Positions 11,170 through 22,799 are shown, counted from the first letter of the stretch. The stretch is DNA of 64,000 bases from Diphasiastrum complanatum (GCA_029204225.1 CM055099.1:63857614-63921613); one strand, 5' to 3'. Notes: generated by a model from the letters alone, not told the origin. Numbers and translations: made by a program.

Positions 11170-12092
11170 CAATTGAACTTCCAAGAAAAATATGAATGGA
11201 GTGATATTTGGTACATCTTTATTTGAGTAAGAAAAATTATAAGAAAATAAGTCACTTCAAGTCTTTTAACACTATCTATGAAAAATTCAAAGATAGTAGC
11301 ATCTCCATTGCTTCTCACCCTTGCAAGGTGCACACTTGAATGAATAGATTGCCTGGATTTTGATGACTCGGCCTTTGTCATCGAGAAACTTTTTGGAGCT
11401 CTCAGTTTTTGAGGTTGATCCTCAAGATCTTCCTCTCTTTGATACTCCTCAATCCTAGCAAGATCTCCACTTGAGTGATCTTCTCCTTGGCCAAGTTCAC
11501 GCTCTCCATAGCTACACTAGCATCCAATTTAAACAATCTAGGATGTTTAAATACCTTTGCTATGCAAACATCGGGATAACTCTAGGAGGAAGGGAAGCAG
11601 CTGGCCTTCGAGATCCAGCCTTCTTGGGGACAGGCTACTTTCTCTTCCTCCTAGAGGTAGTAGGCAAATCGGTTGTATTCAGAGGCAAGTCTTTGGAGGT
11701 GCTGGCATTATCAACATGCAGACCAGAATATATGTCCTGAAGCCTTTTGAGAATGACGAAATCCTTTGGCATGATGGTGACACGCTTGCCATGCACTGCA
11801 AAAGACACGAATCCTCAAAAAGCTGGGACAAAAAATCTTCTGCAGCACCCTGCAAGGCCTGCATGGCTGTCACAACAAAACGAACATCCAGCCCAAGTGA
11901 CAGAGTGACATTCCATACAGATCGGCCGAAAGGATCTCTAGGGATCAACAATTCAGTTGATCTTTGGAGTTTTCCAATCTCCCTCAGCAAGACCTGCTTC
12001 CTGCCATGCCTACGGCCAGTACAAGGGGGAACATGTGAATGGGATGGTTGTACAATGGGTATAGCACGGGCAGTGAATTTGGTCTTGGCCAT
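11170..12092 (-). pseudogene. Divergent histone H3-like gene, copy 1
   Basis: Reading leftward from the ATG at 12,092, the protein begins AKTKFTARAIP, close to the H3 tail ARTKQTARK, and then has a shortened tail. The histone fold follows: LREIGKLQRSTELLIPR (H3: REIRKYQKSTELLIRK), DVRFVVTAMQALQGAAEDF (H3: DLRFQSSAVLALQEAAEAY), LFEDSCLL and HGKRVTIMPKDFVILKR (H3: HAKRVTIMPKDIQLARR). Spacing through loop 1 matches canonical H3 with no extra residues, unlike most CENH3. Lys4 is kept; Lys9 and the Lys27/Lys36 stretch are not. A Ser/Arg/Lys-rich extension of over 100 residues continues past the fold to about 11,170, which ordinary H3 lacks. One frame break occurs in the fold relative to copy 2 at 50,570-51,085, so this copy is probably a pseudogene unless spliced around it. 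Confidence 0.8.
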
Positions 12093-12977
12093 CATACTTA
12101 GAGGAAAAAAATAAACAAAAAAAAATTTGAACAAAAGAAAAGTGGATGAAAACAAAAAAATTTGCGATGAAAGGGCACTAGAGATCGATACCAGAATTGA
12201 ATATTGGTTTCGAGCGCAAGATCTACAGAGATTATTTTATGAAATGAGGTGCACGCTCGAAAGCAATATTGGAATACCAACGGTATCGACTCGAGCGCAC
12301 TGTGAGAGGACAGAAGCTAGAACGGTGAAAGAGCGCGCTTGAGAGCTATATTGGGAGCTAAAAGCGAAAATTTTGCGAAAAAAAATGAAATTTCTGAGGA
12401 CTTATATATACGAAATTTCCGCACGTGTGAAAAGACGATGAGGACACGTGTTGATAGATTATTAGCGAATGTGGACTGTCCGTACTGACAATGATGACCC
12501 TATTATTAGGCCACGTGCGCGAATGCACTCTCGACGCGTGTCATTCTCACACGTGACAGATGTTAGATCAGTCATTCTAGGTACGGCGCATTTATTTTGA
12601 CCAATCACAAGTCGACACGTGTTCTCTCGTCGCTAATCCACACGTGCGAATTTTCTTTTATAAATAGGTCTTCTTCGGCTCGGAATTTCACACAAATTTA
12701 CGACTGCTTTGCCGGATATCGATTTCAAGCGCGCCACTTGCTCTCATTACCCATTCGTTGACTATTTTGCGTCTGGATCTGATACTGCATCGTCCGATAT
12801 CACATTCAAGCGCGCTTCGCATCTCTTTTCTTTTTTGCTCTTTGTTCTTGCACTCGGATCCGATACTCCAACTTGAAATATCTCTCTCGAGTGCACGTTG
12901 CCTTGCCGTGCTTGTCGGATCTGGGTTTTGCGTCTGAGAGCGATATTTAAAACATTACTTCTATTGTTTTTGTTTAA
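12093..12977. promoter_or_regulatory. Bidirectional promoter packed with G-boxes, copy 1
   Basis: The space between the divergent H3-like (-) and unknown (+) genes has a TATA box facing each way: TATATATAAG on the minus strand at 12,401-12,410 and TATAAATA on the plus strand at 12,659-12,666. Between them are six exact CACGTG G-boxes at 12,422, 12,445, 12,512, 12,550, 12,616 and 12,641. Chance expectation is about one per 4 kb. Outside the TATA boxes, each presumed 5' leader holds same-sense copies of a motif like ATATnnnnTTCAAGCGCGC (12,715 and 12,790 on plus; about 12,325 on minus). In plants G-boxes bind bZIP and bHLH factors. The same arrangement recurs at 51,086-51,994. Confidence 0.75.
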
Positions 12978-14473
12978 ATGTCTAATTTTAAATCTAGTTT
13001 GCTTTCTTTTTTTCATGAATTTGGTATTACTGATAGGTTAGAGTACTTCAAATCTCTTTTTTCTCTTTTTCTTTTTATTCTACCTTCTATAACTGAGGGC
13101 ACTGGTGTGTAGGCATTTTTTGAGATATATCTCAGATATAAGTCCCTGCTCAGTACTCCCTTATTCAGATCTTAGAATAAGGACATGATTCATTATCAAG
13201 ACCTGGTGGCACTCGACAAGCATATCTATAAAGCTAAGCTTGACAAAATGTTTACCAAGTTACATAATGATTTCAAGTCTGTAGATGAGTGCCCAATTCA
13301 TAATAAGAAATGTAGATTTGTTGATTTTCAATCTGCTTTTTTTTTTTTTTTTCTTTTGTTAAATATTTTTGACGATTCGGAGGCTGTTCCCTCCACTTTT
13401 GAAGCAGCTTCTTCTAGTGGTACAAAGTTTGAAAAGTCCAAGATTGTAGATATAGATACTTTTTTTATTGATACGAGTGTTAGTTTACTGTTCTGATTTT
13501 GATCTTGCTTGAAATAGGGCTACGGTTATAGGCCCTAGAACCCCCACTACCCTTTCTCCTTCTGATTAACCTTTGATCACTTTGCCTACTTATAGTATAG
13601 ATAATAATTCTTTTTTGACAATATCAGATCGTTTTTACTTCACTGAAGTTGAGACTCTTTGCATTTTGAGCAAAGAGCTAGATGAATTTTTGGATATAAT
13701 TGATTTTGATGCTGATGATCTTCTCCTGGTGTTGACGATGTACATAATGATAAGTTTTATTCAGGAAAAGATTGCTTGAAAATGGCTGTGGAGGAAATGC
13801 ACAACAAAGAAGATGATCTATCTTCTGAGGAGGAGTTTCTTAGAATCCAAAGTCAACTTGGTTTTCCACAGCCAACTGTCTATTCACTAACAATATTGAC
13901 ATCAAAAGGTGGACATAATATTGATGGAGAGACAGTAATCAGTGAAGACAAAGCCGAATGCGTAAGTTTTTATATCTTATCAACTACTAGTAGATTGGTT
14001 ATGTCAGTTTATATACTGGATCTTACTTTGTTTTTTATCATTTTAGGAAATGATTTTTTTTGATGATTTCGCAATATGTCGAGAAGGGCAGAGATCTTTT
14101 GATAGAGAACTTTCAAGAGATCATGCACTGGGGCACTATTTGAAGTCCTTCAAGAATAATGAGATAAGTAAAGTTTCATCAACATGGTGAAACTATCATT
14201 ATGGAAATCAAGGCACTGTCTCATTTTCTTGGAGGACATAAATTCAATAAGGTGCATAGAATAATTTTTGTAAAAAAAATTGTTGCGGTTAAAATTTTAG
14301 AATATGGACCAGTGAATTCCATGCTCAGATCATCTCATTTTGCAGTGTATGCTGCTTACATTGATCTGAGTAAGCAGGAAAACTATGAGTTATTGGATTC
14401 ATATGAAAGAAAAAAATTGTTGCATGATTCTAAGTTGCAACTTTCATTGGAAAAAATATCGGAAGCAACTTAG
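12978..14473 (+). pseudogene. Unknown multi-exon gene divergent from H3-like copy 1
   Basis: The ATG at 12,978 opens a frame starting MSNFKSSLLSFFHEFGITD, shared with 51,995-52,198 (MSNFNSSLFSFFHELSISD). A likely exon at about 13,776-13,959 is acidic (EEMHNKEDDLSSEEEF) and ends at a good donor (gtaagt, 13,960). The next begins after tttag near 14,047. The last exon is open to the stop at 14,473 and reads HFLGGHKFNKVHRIIFVKK and later YERKKLLHDSKLQLSLEK. In-frame stops in the first part show decay. I recognise no domain. The terminal exon runs toward the minus-strand gene ending at 14,534, leaving only about 60 bp between the two, a compact arrangement typical of mobile elements. Confidence 0.5.
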
Positions 14474-14533
14474 ATACTGTTGAATTGTACTTTGTAAATA
14501 TTTTTATTTAATATACAAAAGTTTATTGTGTGT

Positions 14534-17510
14534 CTATAGCCTACTGGCTTGTGTAAATTTGCATGCTTTTTGAAATTTTTTATAATCCGTTGATTTTGTA
14601 TTATGACGAATTTGGATTCTTCTATAAAACCATTGGAAAAGTTGCAGTATATAGCTATTTTGTGTGCTAGTCCCGCCATGTTGTGCACTTTTATGAAATG
14701 CCGCTCTTGCTTGCCAATGAGATTTTTCCATTATTTGCGATGACCATATGCTAAAACTTCCACTATTTCTTGCAAAGAATGTCAAATGATGTCGTAATAT
14801 GTGCTGCATGTCATAAAAACATAATCTAAATCAGTACCAAAAGTATCTAATTTAATTGCACATATTTGTCTATCATAGTATAAAATCAAAATCTTACCAT
14901 ATAATGTGTTATATGATCAACACCGCATGCCATTTGAATTGCATCCACAAATTCATTGGTTGTTTTCTGTATCATTTGTACATCAGTATTTGAAAATTTA
15001 TCTTTTCTCAAGTATTTCACCATGTTGTCTAACTTTTTCCAAACTTCTACTTTGTGTATACAAGTAGAACATTCTTATTCAAAATCTTGAGTCGCTGCAA
15101 TAATTTCTTTCCAAACCGCGTATTGAACCTTAGATTGTTTGCCAAAATAATTTGATAAAAATCTTCGAGCTTTAGATCCTCCAATGCTCGGCTTGCATGG
15201 AATATTTCCTGTTTTACCTGATAGCTTGTCATCTTTTTTTATTTTAACATGGCCTTCATGTAAGCCTGCTTTGGACAACACATCCTCTAATCTGGAAATA
15301 GCTTCCTTCGCAGAGGCCTCTGGCTCGGAATTCCATGCAAACAAGATGTGAAGATATATTATTTTTTCTACAATATGCACCTCCGCATGCAATGTACAGA
15401 TATGAACATTTCATAGAGGAATTGGTAGTACAGGTTTCCAATTAGGATCTTCTCGATCTCTTGATATTCTTGTACTCCTTGTCATGTCTTTTGTTGTTTT
15501 CATGTAGTACAAACAAGGGTGTTTAGAGTTAGCGCCATGAGATACATTGAACATACATTTTAATGTCTTCAAATTTCTTGCTAAATGCCATTCAATGTTG
15601 AAAGTGCCAATTCCAGGAATATTGAGTGGAACTCCCTCCATGTGATTTTTTATGGTGGCAGGATATGATGTTATATTAAATATCCATGAGAGAATGTCAT
15701 GGTCTTCTTTCAGCACCTATAAAGAAATACAAAAAGGTGATTAGCCTCATAATATTAACACAGAGAAGATTTTAGATATGAAATCCATATTCAAATGATT
15801 CCCTATTTATTATGCAAAGGAACTACTATACTTGAAATGCTGCCAACCACCAGATATCATTTTCTGATTGAACACTGAAATTGAGGCCTTATGAGTCTTT
15901 TAAATTTGAAAGTGCTCAATTCATGATCGTGAGACTGACTCTTTTCATTTTTTGTCCTTTTATAATTTCAGACTCATCTAATTTGAGAACAACTATCAAC
16001 TTGTTATGGACATTCTCATTTGTAATACCGTAAAAATTTATGATGAATGTTAATAACTGATTAATGTCAATAAATAAATTGTTGGAATTGTTATAAGCTA
16101 GACTTTCTCCTTTCGAGCAATACACTTCATTGATATGAGATGGATTACCAACTATTGTCTGCATACCGTGGTTTTACACGTCTTTCTTTTTTAAAAGATG
16201 AAATGGTCGTGGGATTGGAAACTTTTTAATATTTACCTATGCAAATGCCTCCTTTATCATCTTAAACATTGTTGCATATGCTTCCCTACTGATGCTAGAA
16301 AAGTCACATGCCCCCTGAAGCAATGTAGTGTCTAATATTTTTCCAACTTCATCCATAATGCTATCGATAATTGAAGCCTTAATCTTTTTCATTTTTTTAT
16401 TATTTAACATTGATTTCATAGATTTAGAAGTCAAGATAGAGCCTAGTGAGTTCCCAATTGAAATCTCATCGGCCAAATGCTCTTCAACAACCAATGCTGA
16501 TCTGCATTGCAAACATAATGTTCATGAAAATGTCAGTAGAAATTAGGACACTCATAGTGTTCACAGTAGTATATAATAAGCAAATCCACAGAAAGTTGAA
16601 ATGAATAAATAACAAAATTATTGATTATGAATGAATCAAAAAGTTCAAGCAATATCAATACCAAATAAGCTATAACTTACTTATTTGCACGGATTCGTCT
16701 TTTTCTATGACCTCCTCTGGATGATAGATCACATATATCCTTGTTTACCAGTCTTTTTCTCTTGTTGCTTCAGACCTTTTTGTTGAGCACATCCATATCT
16801 TTAACAAGAGACAAATATGAGATACACATGGAGTGAAATGCAATTTTTATCTCATCATTACTAGTTGTATAATGATGCAAAGAAGATTTCAACCTTTGGA
16901 TCTCCTCCTTGAGCATCTCATTTTCATCCAGACAAGTTTTCATCTTTGTAGATTTTTCTTCGCACTCCTTTGATATTTTCCTTGATTCCTCTTCCAAATA
17001 ATGTATTCTTCGTATTGAATGTGCATTCCCATAGAGCATCAAATTCTCACAGTAACCCAAAAGGCCATTTTTACCATGACACATAGATTATCAACTGACT
17101 CACCGAATGAAAATTTGGATGTGGCAATGAACATGGATCAATAGGATACAATGTTCCTGATGACCATAAATCTACATGTTTTAGCTTTTCCTCCCTGTAT
17201 CGGACCATATCAGAAGTTGGCAATTTGGGTTGCTTTGAATTTCTCGTCCTGACTAGAGCATATTCCGGTGACAGATCCACATGAAGATGATAAAGCTTTG
17301 TCATCAGTACAGTAGTATAGTAACAAACAACACAATGACAATAACAAAGCTGGAGATGGCGCTAACGACTCTGCTGGAGATTGAGATGGCGCTAAACACT
17401 TGTTTTTGACCCTGGAGATAGAGATGGCGTAGGGTTTTTTTAAAAATGTCACTCCTAATTCAAATTTTTGAGTGTTCCCAACTATTGGAAGGGAATATTT
17501 CAACATTTTG
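14534..17510 (-). pseudogene. Multi-exon transposase-like gene (unassigned)
   Basis: Reading leftward: a His/Pro-rich start (about 17,304), a coiled coil (about 16,770-17,000, with EEIQRLKSSLHHY) ending at a donor in the gtaagt context near 16,680, then a helical exon (16,237-16,512). After an acceptor near 15,718 comes an exon with IPGIGTFNIEWHLARNLKTL, GANSKHPCLYYMK and SRDREDPNW. Later parts read RRFLSNYFGKQSKVQYAVWK, then HHLTFFARNSGSFSIWSSQ, MEKSHWQARAAFHKSAQHGG and LQLFQWFYRRIQIR up to the stop at 14,534. The GA-x-S-K-H-P-C pattern followed downstream by an MEKSHW/AFHK block reminds me of uncharacterised DDE-type transposase-like proteins known from animals and some plants. That link is from memory and is not proven. 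Several frames are broken. Confidence 0.45.
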
Positions 17511-17694
17511 AAAAATTATATTTTAACTATGGCTAAACACCAGTGAAGTTTGATGTGACTAAACTAAGGTACATTCATTTACATGGAAAGTAGTGCGGGC
17601 AGATGCGTAAAGTAGTTAGAAAATGATATTATAATTACTTTATAGTTATTTTTCTCTCTCCTACATGGCATTTCTTATAGGGCCCTCTTTGGGC

Positions 17695-18690
17695 CTATAT
17701 TTTTACTAATGACACATCCATAGCTTTTGCCTTGTATTTTTTGAGGATAAGAAGGGCGAGCATTAGGTGCCCCTTCTTTAGCCAAGGGGGGATGTTGTAG
17801 TTTACAAAGACAACCGGCCAAGTGGATCATGATGTGGAGCACAAACCTAATGGATTCACACCATCCATGGCCAACCCCAAATGCAAATGGTGAGGCTCAT
17901 CCCTAAACTCATGCCAAGTTGCATCCACGTGCTTCTATGCTGGAGAATCGGCAAGGATCCTCATAGTATCGTTGGATGAACGATTGCTCAAACGCCATGT
18001 CATTAGCTCTGCGATGGAATCACACTTAAAGATGTGGCGTATCCTGGTTATGATGGAAAAATGTCTTACCACCTTGGCGGGTATGGTCGCTCCTTGTAAA
18101 TCTTGCGTGTAGCGGTGTTCACCACAGCATGGACATGTGCTTGCCTCCTCAAACTCATCTCGATATAAGATGCAATCATTGGGACATGCATGGATGCTCT
18201 TGTAATCCATGCCGACCGCAGAGAACATTTTCTTGGCTTCTTGTTGAGATGTGCCATGGTGTTATTTGGGGGCAACATTTTCCTGAGCAAACTACAACAA
18301 AATATAAATCTAGTTATATATAGTTTCTCGCAATGCATGAATCAAAAATAAAATGAGATTAGAGCAATTTGTCTATAACACACATCAGGAAGCAAGCAAA
18401 CTTACCCAAACAACTCTGTCACGCTCGCATCCGACCACCCGTACTTAGTTTGCAAGTTCGAAAGTAGCAAACGAGCTTGCAATTTTGACATTTGTGCACC
18501 CTCGTACAAAGGAGTGGATGTCAAGCCACACATCATCTCTTCTTCCCTTGTCAATGTGGCCTCGAGTGGGTTTGTGAAGAATGCTTATCATGTCATCCAT
18601 GTCCCCCACGTGATCATGCGATGTGAATGGCACATCCTCGTGTGTCGTGTCTCCTCGGGACATATCTCCATGCAAGTCCGTGGGTGGTGT
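17695..18690 (-). pseudogene. tnp2-like: En/Spm (CACTA) tnp2-like transposase, N-terminal half
   Basis: The upstream exon (18,690 down to 18,406) reads DDMISILHKPTRG and FVRGCTNVKIASSFATFELA and ends at a GTAAGT donor. After the acceptor at 18,292 the next exon gives MDYKSIHACPNDCILYRDEF, CPCCGEH, IPAKVVRHF, and in shifted frames DEPHHLHLGLAMDGVNP, GLCSTS and STWPVVFVNYNIPPWL, down to about 17,695. These are textbook tnp2 strings (HACPNDC-LYR, CP-CG, P-K-V-RHF, LGL-DGINPFG, WPV-NYNLPPW). Tnp2 cuts and pastes En/Spm elements. At least two frame breaks and loss of the catalytic half make this a dead fragment. The complementary later half of a tnp2 lies at 37,256-39,050 in the other orientation; whether both came from one element is unknown. 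Confidence 0.9.
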
Positions 18691-19379
18691 ATGCGAGGAA
18701 AGTGGTGGCTCTCGTGTGCTTGCATGTCTGAATTATGCGGATTGCATGAGAACATCTGGTTGAATTCTTTGATAGTCATGTGAATGTGAGTCATCATCCT
18801 ACACAATACAAGTGCAACAACAATCAAGAATAACAGAATATTACTCCAATCAGAAAGGGCGATCATTTATTTAATTTTAGCAATACAAAGAGGTTTGCAA
18901 AGTAGAACTCACCAAAGAACCGACCTACGTCTGCACAAATAATGACTCCCTCTCAATCTGACCATACATGCGAACATGTGATATAGTGATACGTCGCTCT
19001 CGTCATAGTGCATACTTACATTGTGCACATGGGCATGGTATTCTTTGGTGTAACTAGGCCTCTGATCCTATATGTGATGGTCTTGCCTCATCATCTGAGG
19101 ATGAGGAATATGAACTGGCCATTTGCATTGGTGCACCTTGGTAGTTGACAATGGATGCAGCATAAAATTAGAAATGATTATCAATACATAACACAAACTA
19201 GATAAATGCATTTAGACGAACAAAAGACATGTATATAATAACTAAATTTGAGTCTAGTGCAACTAGTATCTCGAAATTAGCAATACAATTAGATCGGATT
19301 ATGCCTAGATATGCGAAGCATGCCTATGTGCATCATTACATGGCTAGCCTCACTCTTCAGTTCTCGCCAGTTTTTTTAC
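18691..19379. other. Non-coding flank of tnp2 fragment
   Basis: No convincing exon was seen apart from short frames (18,588-18,866, minus) that probably belong to the upstream part of the tnp2 gene. The rest is presumed intron or subterminal En/Spm DNA. Confidence 0.35.
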
Positions 19380-19760
19380 TATACTATATTGTCAGCTTTC
19401 CCGATTTCCAGAAATAGATTCAGACCGGATTTCTATAAGAACCGTCGGTTCCTATATTTGGTTTCCAATATATACTATTTGTAGAAAAATTAATAAAAAA
19501 TCATTTTGAAAATGATTATTGCTAAAATAGTCACTTGCTAAAAGCCATTAATAAATGTTAGGTTCTGTACGGTGAATTGATACTTGGGTTACACCCCCCT
19601 CCAAGGCTCAAAGGGACCCAACGGTTCTGAATGGTGGCCGGTTCTTACAAAGAAACATATCCGCCGGTTCTACACATAAGCTGATTTAGGGTAACAAGTG
19701 TACTCACCGGTCAGGGTTTTAATTAGAACCGAGCTTGTTGCCCTTGCTCTTCCTCTTAGC
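19380..19760. repeat. GGTTCT/AGAACC motif cluster
   Basis: Variants of ccggttct and its complement agaacc recur: ccggatttc, agaaccgtcggttcc, ggttctgtac, cggttctgaatgg, ccggttcttac, ccggttctacac, agaaccgag. Short motifs in both orientations are typical of the subterminal regions of En/Spm elements. The cluster sits on the 5' side of the minus-strand tnp2 fragment, where such a region is expected. Confidence 0.4.
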
Positions 19761-20620
19761 TTACTCCTTGCAAAATCAAATGTGGGGAGGTCAAAAAAAA
19801 AAAGAGAAAGTGGAGGATGGAGGCTTTTTGATTTGTTGGATTCAAGGAAATCTCCTTTCTCACTCTCTCTTTCTCTAGCATCATAGTTTCCATCTCAATA
19901 TGATCTTGATTTGGTTTCATTGACACCACGTTTTCTATGTAGGCTTATTTTTTAGGCAAAGGAGTCGGCGGATGCAATTTTTTAAAGATAGGTCGCAACG
20001 ACCGTCTGAATAGACAGATCTGCAACGTTTGCTATTCTGAAGACTATTCTAGGTGAGAATACTGGGTGCTTTAGATCCACACTTCCAGAGAGTCGGAATA
20101 CCCATCAGAATATACAGATCTGTTGGATTTGTTAAATCATTGCCTATTCTGATGGCTGTTTTGATGCCAGATCTTGTTGCCAATTTTTTGGTGGATATGC
20201 TAAATTGCATATGGATGTTTGTTGCTCTTTTTGTAAAATTAATTTGTTATAACTATTTTTTGTGATACTAAACAAAACAAACAACAATATTGAATTTTTG
20301 TTTTGCAGATTTCATTATTGGATACTTGATCGATATTCATCATAGCATTTCAGACAGATCATCATAACAGTTTTCTGAGGTACTTTCAAGGTCAGAATGG
20401 AGCTCGAAATAAATCATGCTAGTTCTAACAGCATATCAGTGTCTATTCCGACCTCCGTTGACTTTTTTTTTGAGCTTTCAAATGACAGATCTTTGAATTT
20501 TATGATACATTTGTAAATCTTGGGTGTCTTTTTTAAACAAATATTCAATTGTGATGACTAGTTCTATGATTTTTTCATGAGGATTTGTTACATGGGTTCT
20601 TGATATGAAATTGTTTTGTA
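19761..20620. other. Non-coding
   Basis: No gene seen. Scattered words such as ggaata, attccgacc and agatctg foreshadow the repeat family that begins at about 20,640. Confidence 0.4.
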
Positions 20621-20639
20621 GTTTTTTATGCCGATTTTT

Positions 20640-21350
20640 GGGCTCTAACATCGTCCAAGCAGCTGACTAACACAACTAGTAGCAGTTCTATGTACTTGTA
20701 TAATATTGTAGCAGTTTGTCTCCTATTTTTTTGTTGTAGATCCACATTTTGTAGTGTAGAACTACATTCAATTTTATTTTCATGAGGATTTATGAGAACA
20801 GATCTACACATTCTAGAAAGAAATTTGTACTTTTATTGATAAATCTGTTGATAATCAGTACATCTATCAATTGGGGTGGAAGTCAGTAGAGGTCGAAATA
20901 GACGTTGAAACATTTGTCTCTTTTTAAGACAGTATACCATCTGTTATTCCGATGTCCATTCCGACCTCTATTCATACATTTTTTTCAATTCATAAACAAA
21001 TTATATGCTAGATTATTACCAGCTCATAAATGCTAGATTATATACCTCTGTTCATAAATGTTTATCTCCTATCTTTTGTTGTAGATGCACATTTTGTAAT
21101 GTAGGAATACATTCAATTTTATTTTACATTAGAATTTATGAAAATACATGTACACATTTTAGAAACAAACCTCTACATTTATTGATGAATCTGTTGACAA
21201 TGGGTGGAAATAAGTGGAGGTTGGAATAGACCTCGAAATATCTAAATTTGTTTAAGGAACTATACCATATTTTATTCCGAGGTCCATTCCGACCTCTGCT
21301 CTTACTTTCAAAAATAGATCTTTGGCAAACATTGGCAAATTTGTGCCTGA
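20640..21350. repeat. Tandem repeat family P, about 345-bp unit, two units
   Basis: The phrase ttgttgtagatncacatttt starts at about 20,731 and 21,076, 345 bp apart. Each unit then has tacattcaattttatttt, gaaagaaa or gaaacaaa, tttattgatnaatctgttga, a palindromic-looking stretch built from ggtcgnaatagacct and its reverse (attccgacctc), and attatatgctagattattaccagctc. No coding capacity. More units of the same family lie at 24,420-25,640. Confidence 0.65.
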
Positions 21351-21378
21351 ATACTGCTAGATTATTACCACCTCAATT

Positions 21379-21759
21379 GATATATCAAGATTACAAAATT
21401 CCTGCCCTAGTTGATACATAAAAAATGAACAAAATGTGACTCAACGTCACCACATTTTTTAGATTCTTTCACCACATTGAGGCCTTCATGCTGCCTTCTT
21501 GATTATGTTTGTCCTTGAAATGACCACACCTCTCCACTAGTGTTTTCATGAACCCGCTAAACTCCATAGTTGGCCTAAGAAAAAAAAAATGATCCCCACT
21601 CTCAACAATTCGTGGTATACATAATTAATGTTCCAAGCTTACTAGATTCTACTCTGATTTGTGGGATCTTAATCTAGTCCTATTATTTAAATTTACAGAA
21701 TCATAATTTATGTGTTGTGTATTGGTTATGTTTCATGCTTAGGAATAGAGAGCAAGGGA

Positions 21760-21844
<85 letters not shown>

Positions 21845-22799
21845 AGGTAACCAACACTCCCAATTCTAGGAAGGTGTGTAGCCCTTGTTTTCTTCCGATA
21901 AAGACGTGGTTCAAATATTTTTTGTTGGACGAGAAGTTCCACAAGAAAGCCCAAACGCCGTAGAGAGGGAGCATGTGGTGACATTCTGGAATAGGATATA
22001 ACCATACGGTTCAGGAGTTTTTATTAGCACTCTACTATGTTCTTTTTTTTTTTTTCTGCTCATGTGTGTTTAGGGTTTAGGGTTTAGGGTGTGCGTGTGA
22101 GCGTGCATGTGCGTGTGCGTGTGTGATGTCATTCGTTTTTGTTTCATGATTTGTTAGATCTTAATCTTTTCATGTGTGTGTGTGCATGTGTGGTTCCCAT
22201 AAATTAGTCCGAGCTATTATAGGTATTGAGTCAAAACTACGAGGGCAATACCAACATATAAATCATTTTTTCGTCTATAATTAACCACATATCCTAAATC
22301 CTAACAATATTGGTGAACACATGAATCCATTGAGAATGCAAAGCGGGCTAACTGGCTCCGCGATCGAATTGTTTGTGCCCATAGGGTGTCTCGCCTAAAA
22401 ATGACGACACCAAAGAGGCATATGTTGTGCAGGCCATTGACATTCTTGAACCTAATGGTTCACCACGTTGAAATGAGAAAAGTATGTCTGCTACTTCAAA
22501 CTCAATAACTCTAAAAGGTTGCATGAGGCTCACTTGGATTAACAAGTGTTCACATTTAGCCATTTTGAAGTGTTGATTTCAAAGTAGCAACATTTTTCTC
22601 TCTCTTCGATGTTATGAACCATGTGGTTCAAGGATTGCCATGGGCCTACACACCATACTCCTCTTTTGTGTCTTCATAGAAGAGACACCCCCTCATTACA
22701 TATGAGTCTCTTACTGATGTCTATTCCTCAATGTGGTTTAATTTGAATCATCATTTTTGTTTGAACTTAAAATAGTCATGAATTGACAATACATATGTG
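21379..22799. repeat. Repeat family R, unit 1 (about 1.4 kb)
   Basis: Begins tatcaagattacaaaatt and runs through a (GA)n tract, ccaacactcccaat, aaggtgtgta, a pyrimidine tract, a TG-rich stretch with three exact TTTAGGG units (22,069-22,089), and caatactgataa-like AT-rich sequence to acaatacatatgtg. Almost the whole order is repeated in unit 2 starting at about 22,806, so this is a direct tandem duplication. No gene is supported; the open frames differ between units. Confidence 0.75.
21764..21840. repeat. (GA)n microsatellite, 77 bp
   Basis: Uninterrupted GA dinucleotide run inside repeat R unit 1, at the same internal position as the tract in unit 2. Confidence 0.97.

Noticed and set aside
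11170-12092. Identification as centromeric CENH3
   Set aside because: Loop 1 has canonical H3 length and the tail begins ARTK-like; CENH3 usually has a longer loop 1 and a divergent tail. A centromeric role is not excluded but not supported.
11557-12114. 185-residue plus-strand open frame
   Set aside because: Antisense shadow of the H3-like gene.
11170-17510. Endogenous giant-virus or Polinton origin for the H3-like blocks
   Set aside because: No capsid, DNA polymerase, packaging ATPase or other hallmark was seen; plant-like introns and TATA/G-box promoters fit a DNA transposon or host origin better.
21712-21963. Long open frames of Arg-Glu or Ser-Leu repeats across (GA)n tracts (also at 23.2, 24.3, 24.7, 27.2, 32.0, 32.3 and 61.3 kb)
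   Set aside because: They exist only because dinucleotide runs contain no stop codons; flanks show no coding signal.
22069-22089. True telomere or chromosome end
   Set aside because: Only three units, inside a tandemly duplicated repeat.
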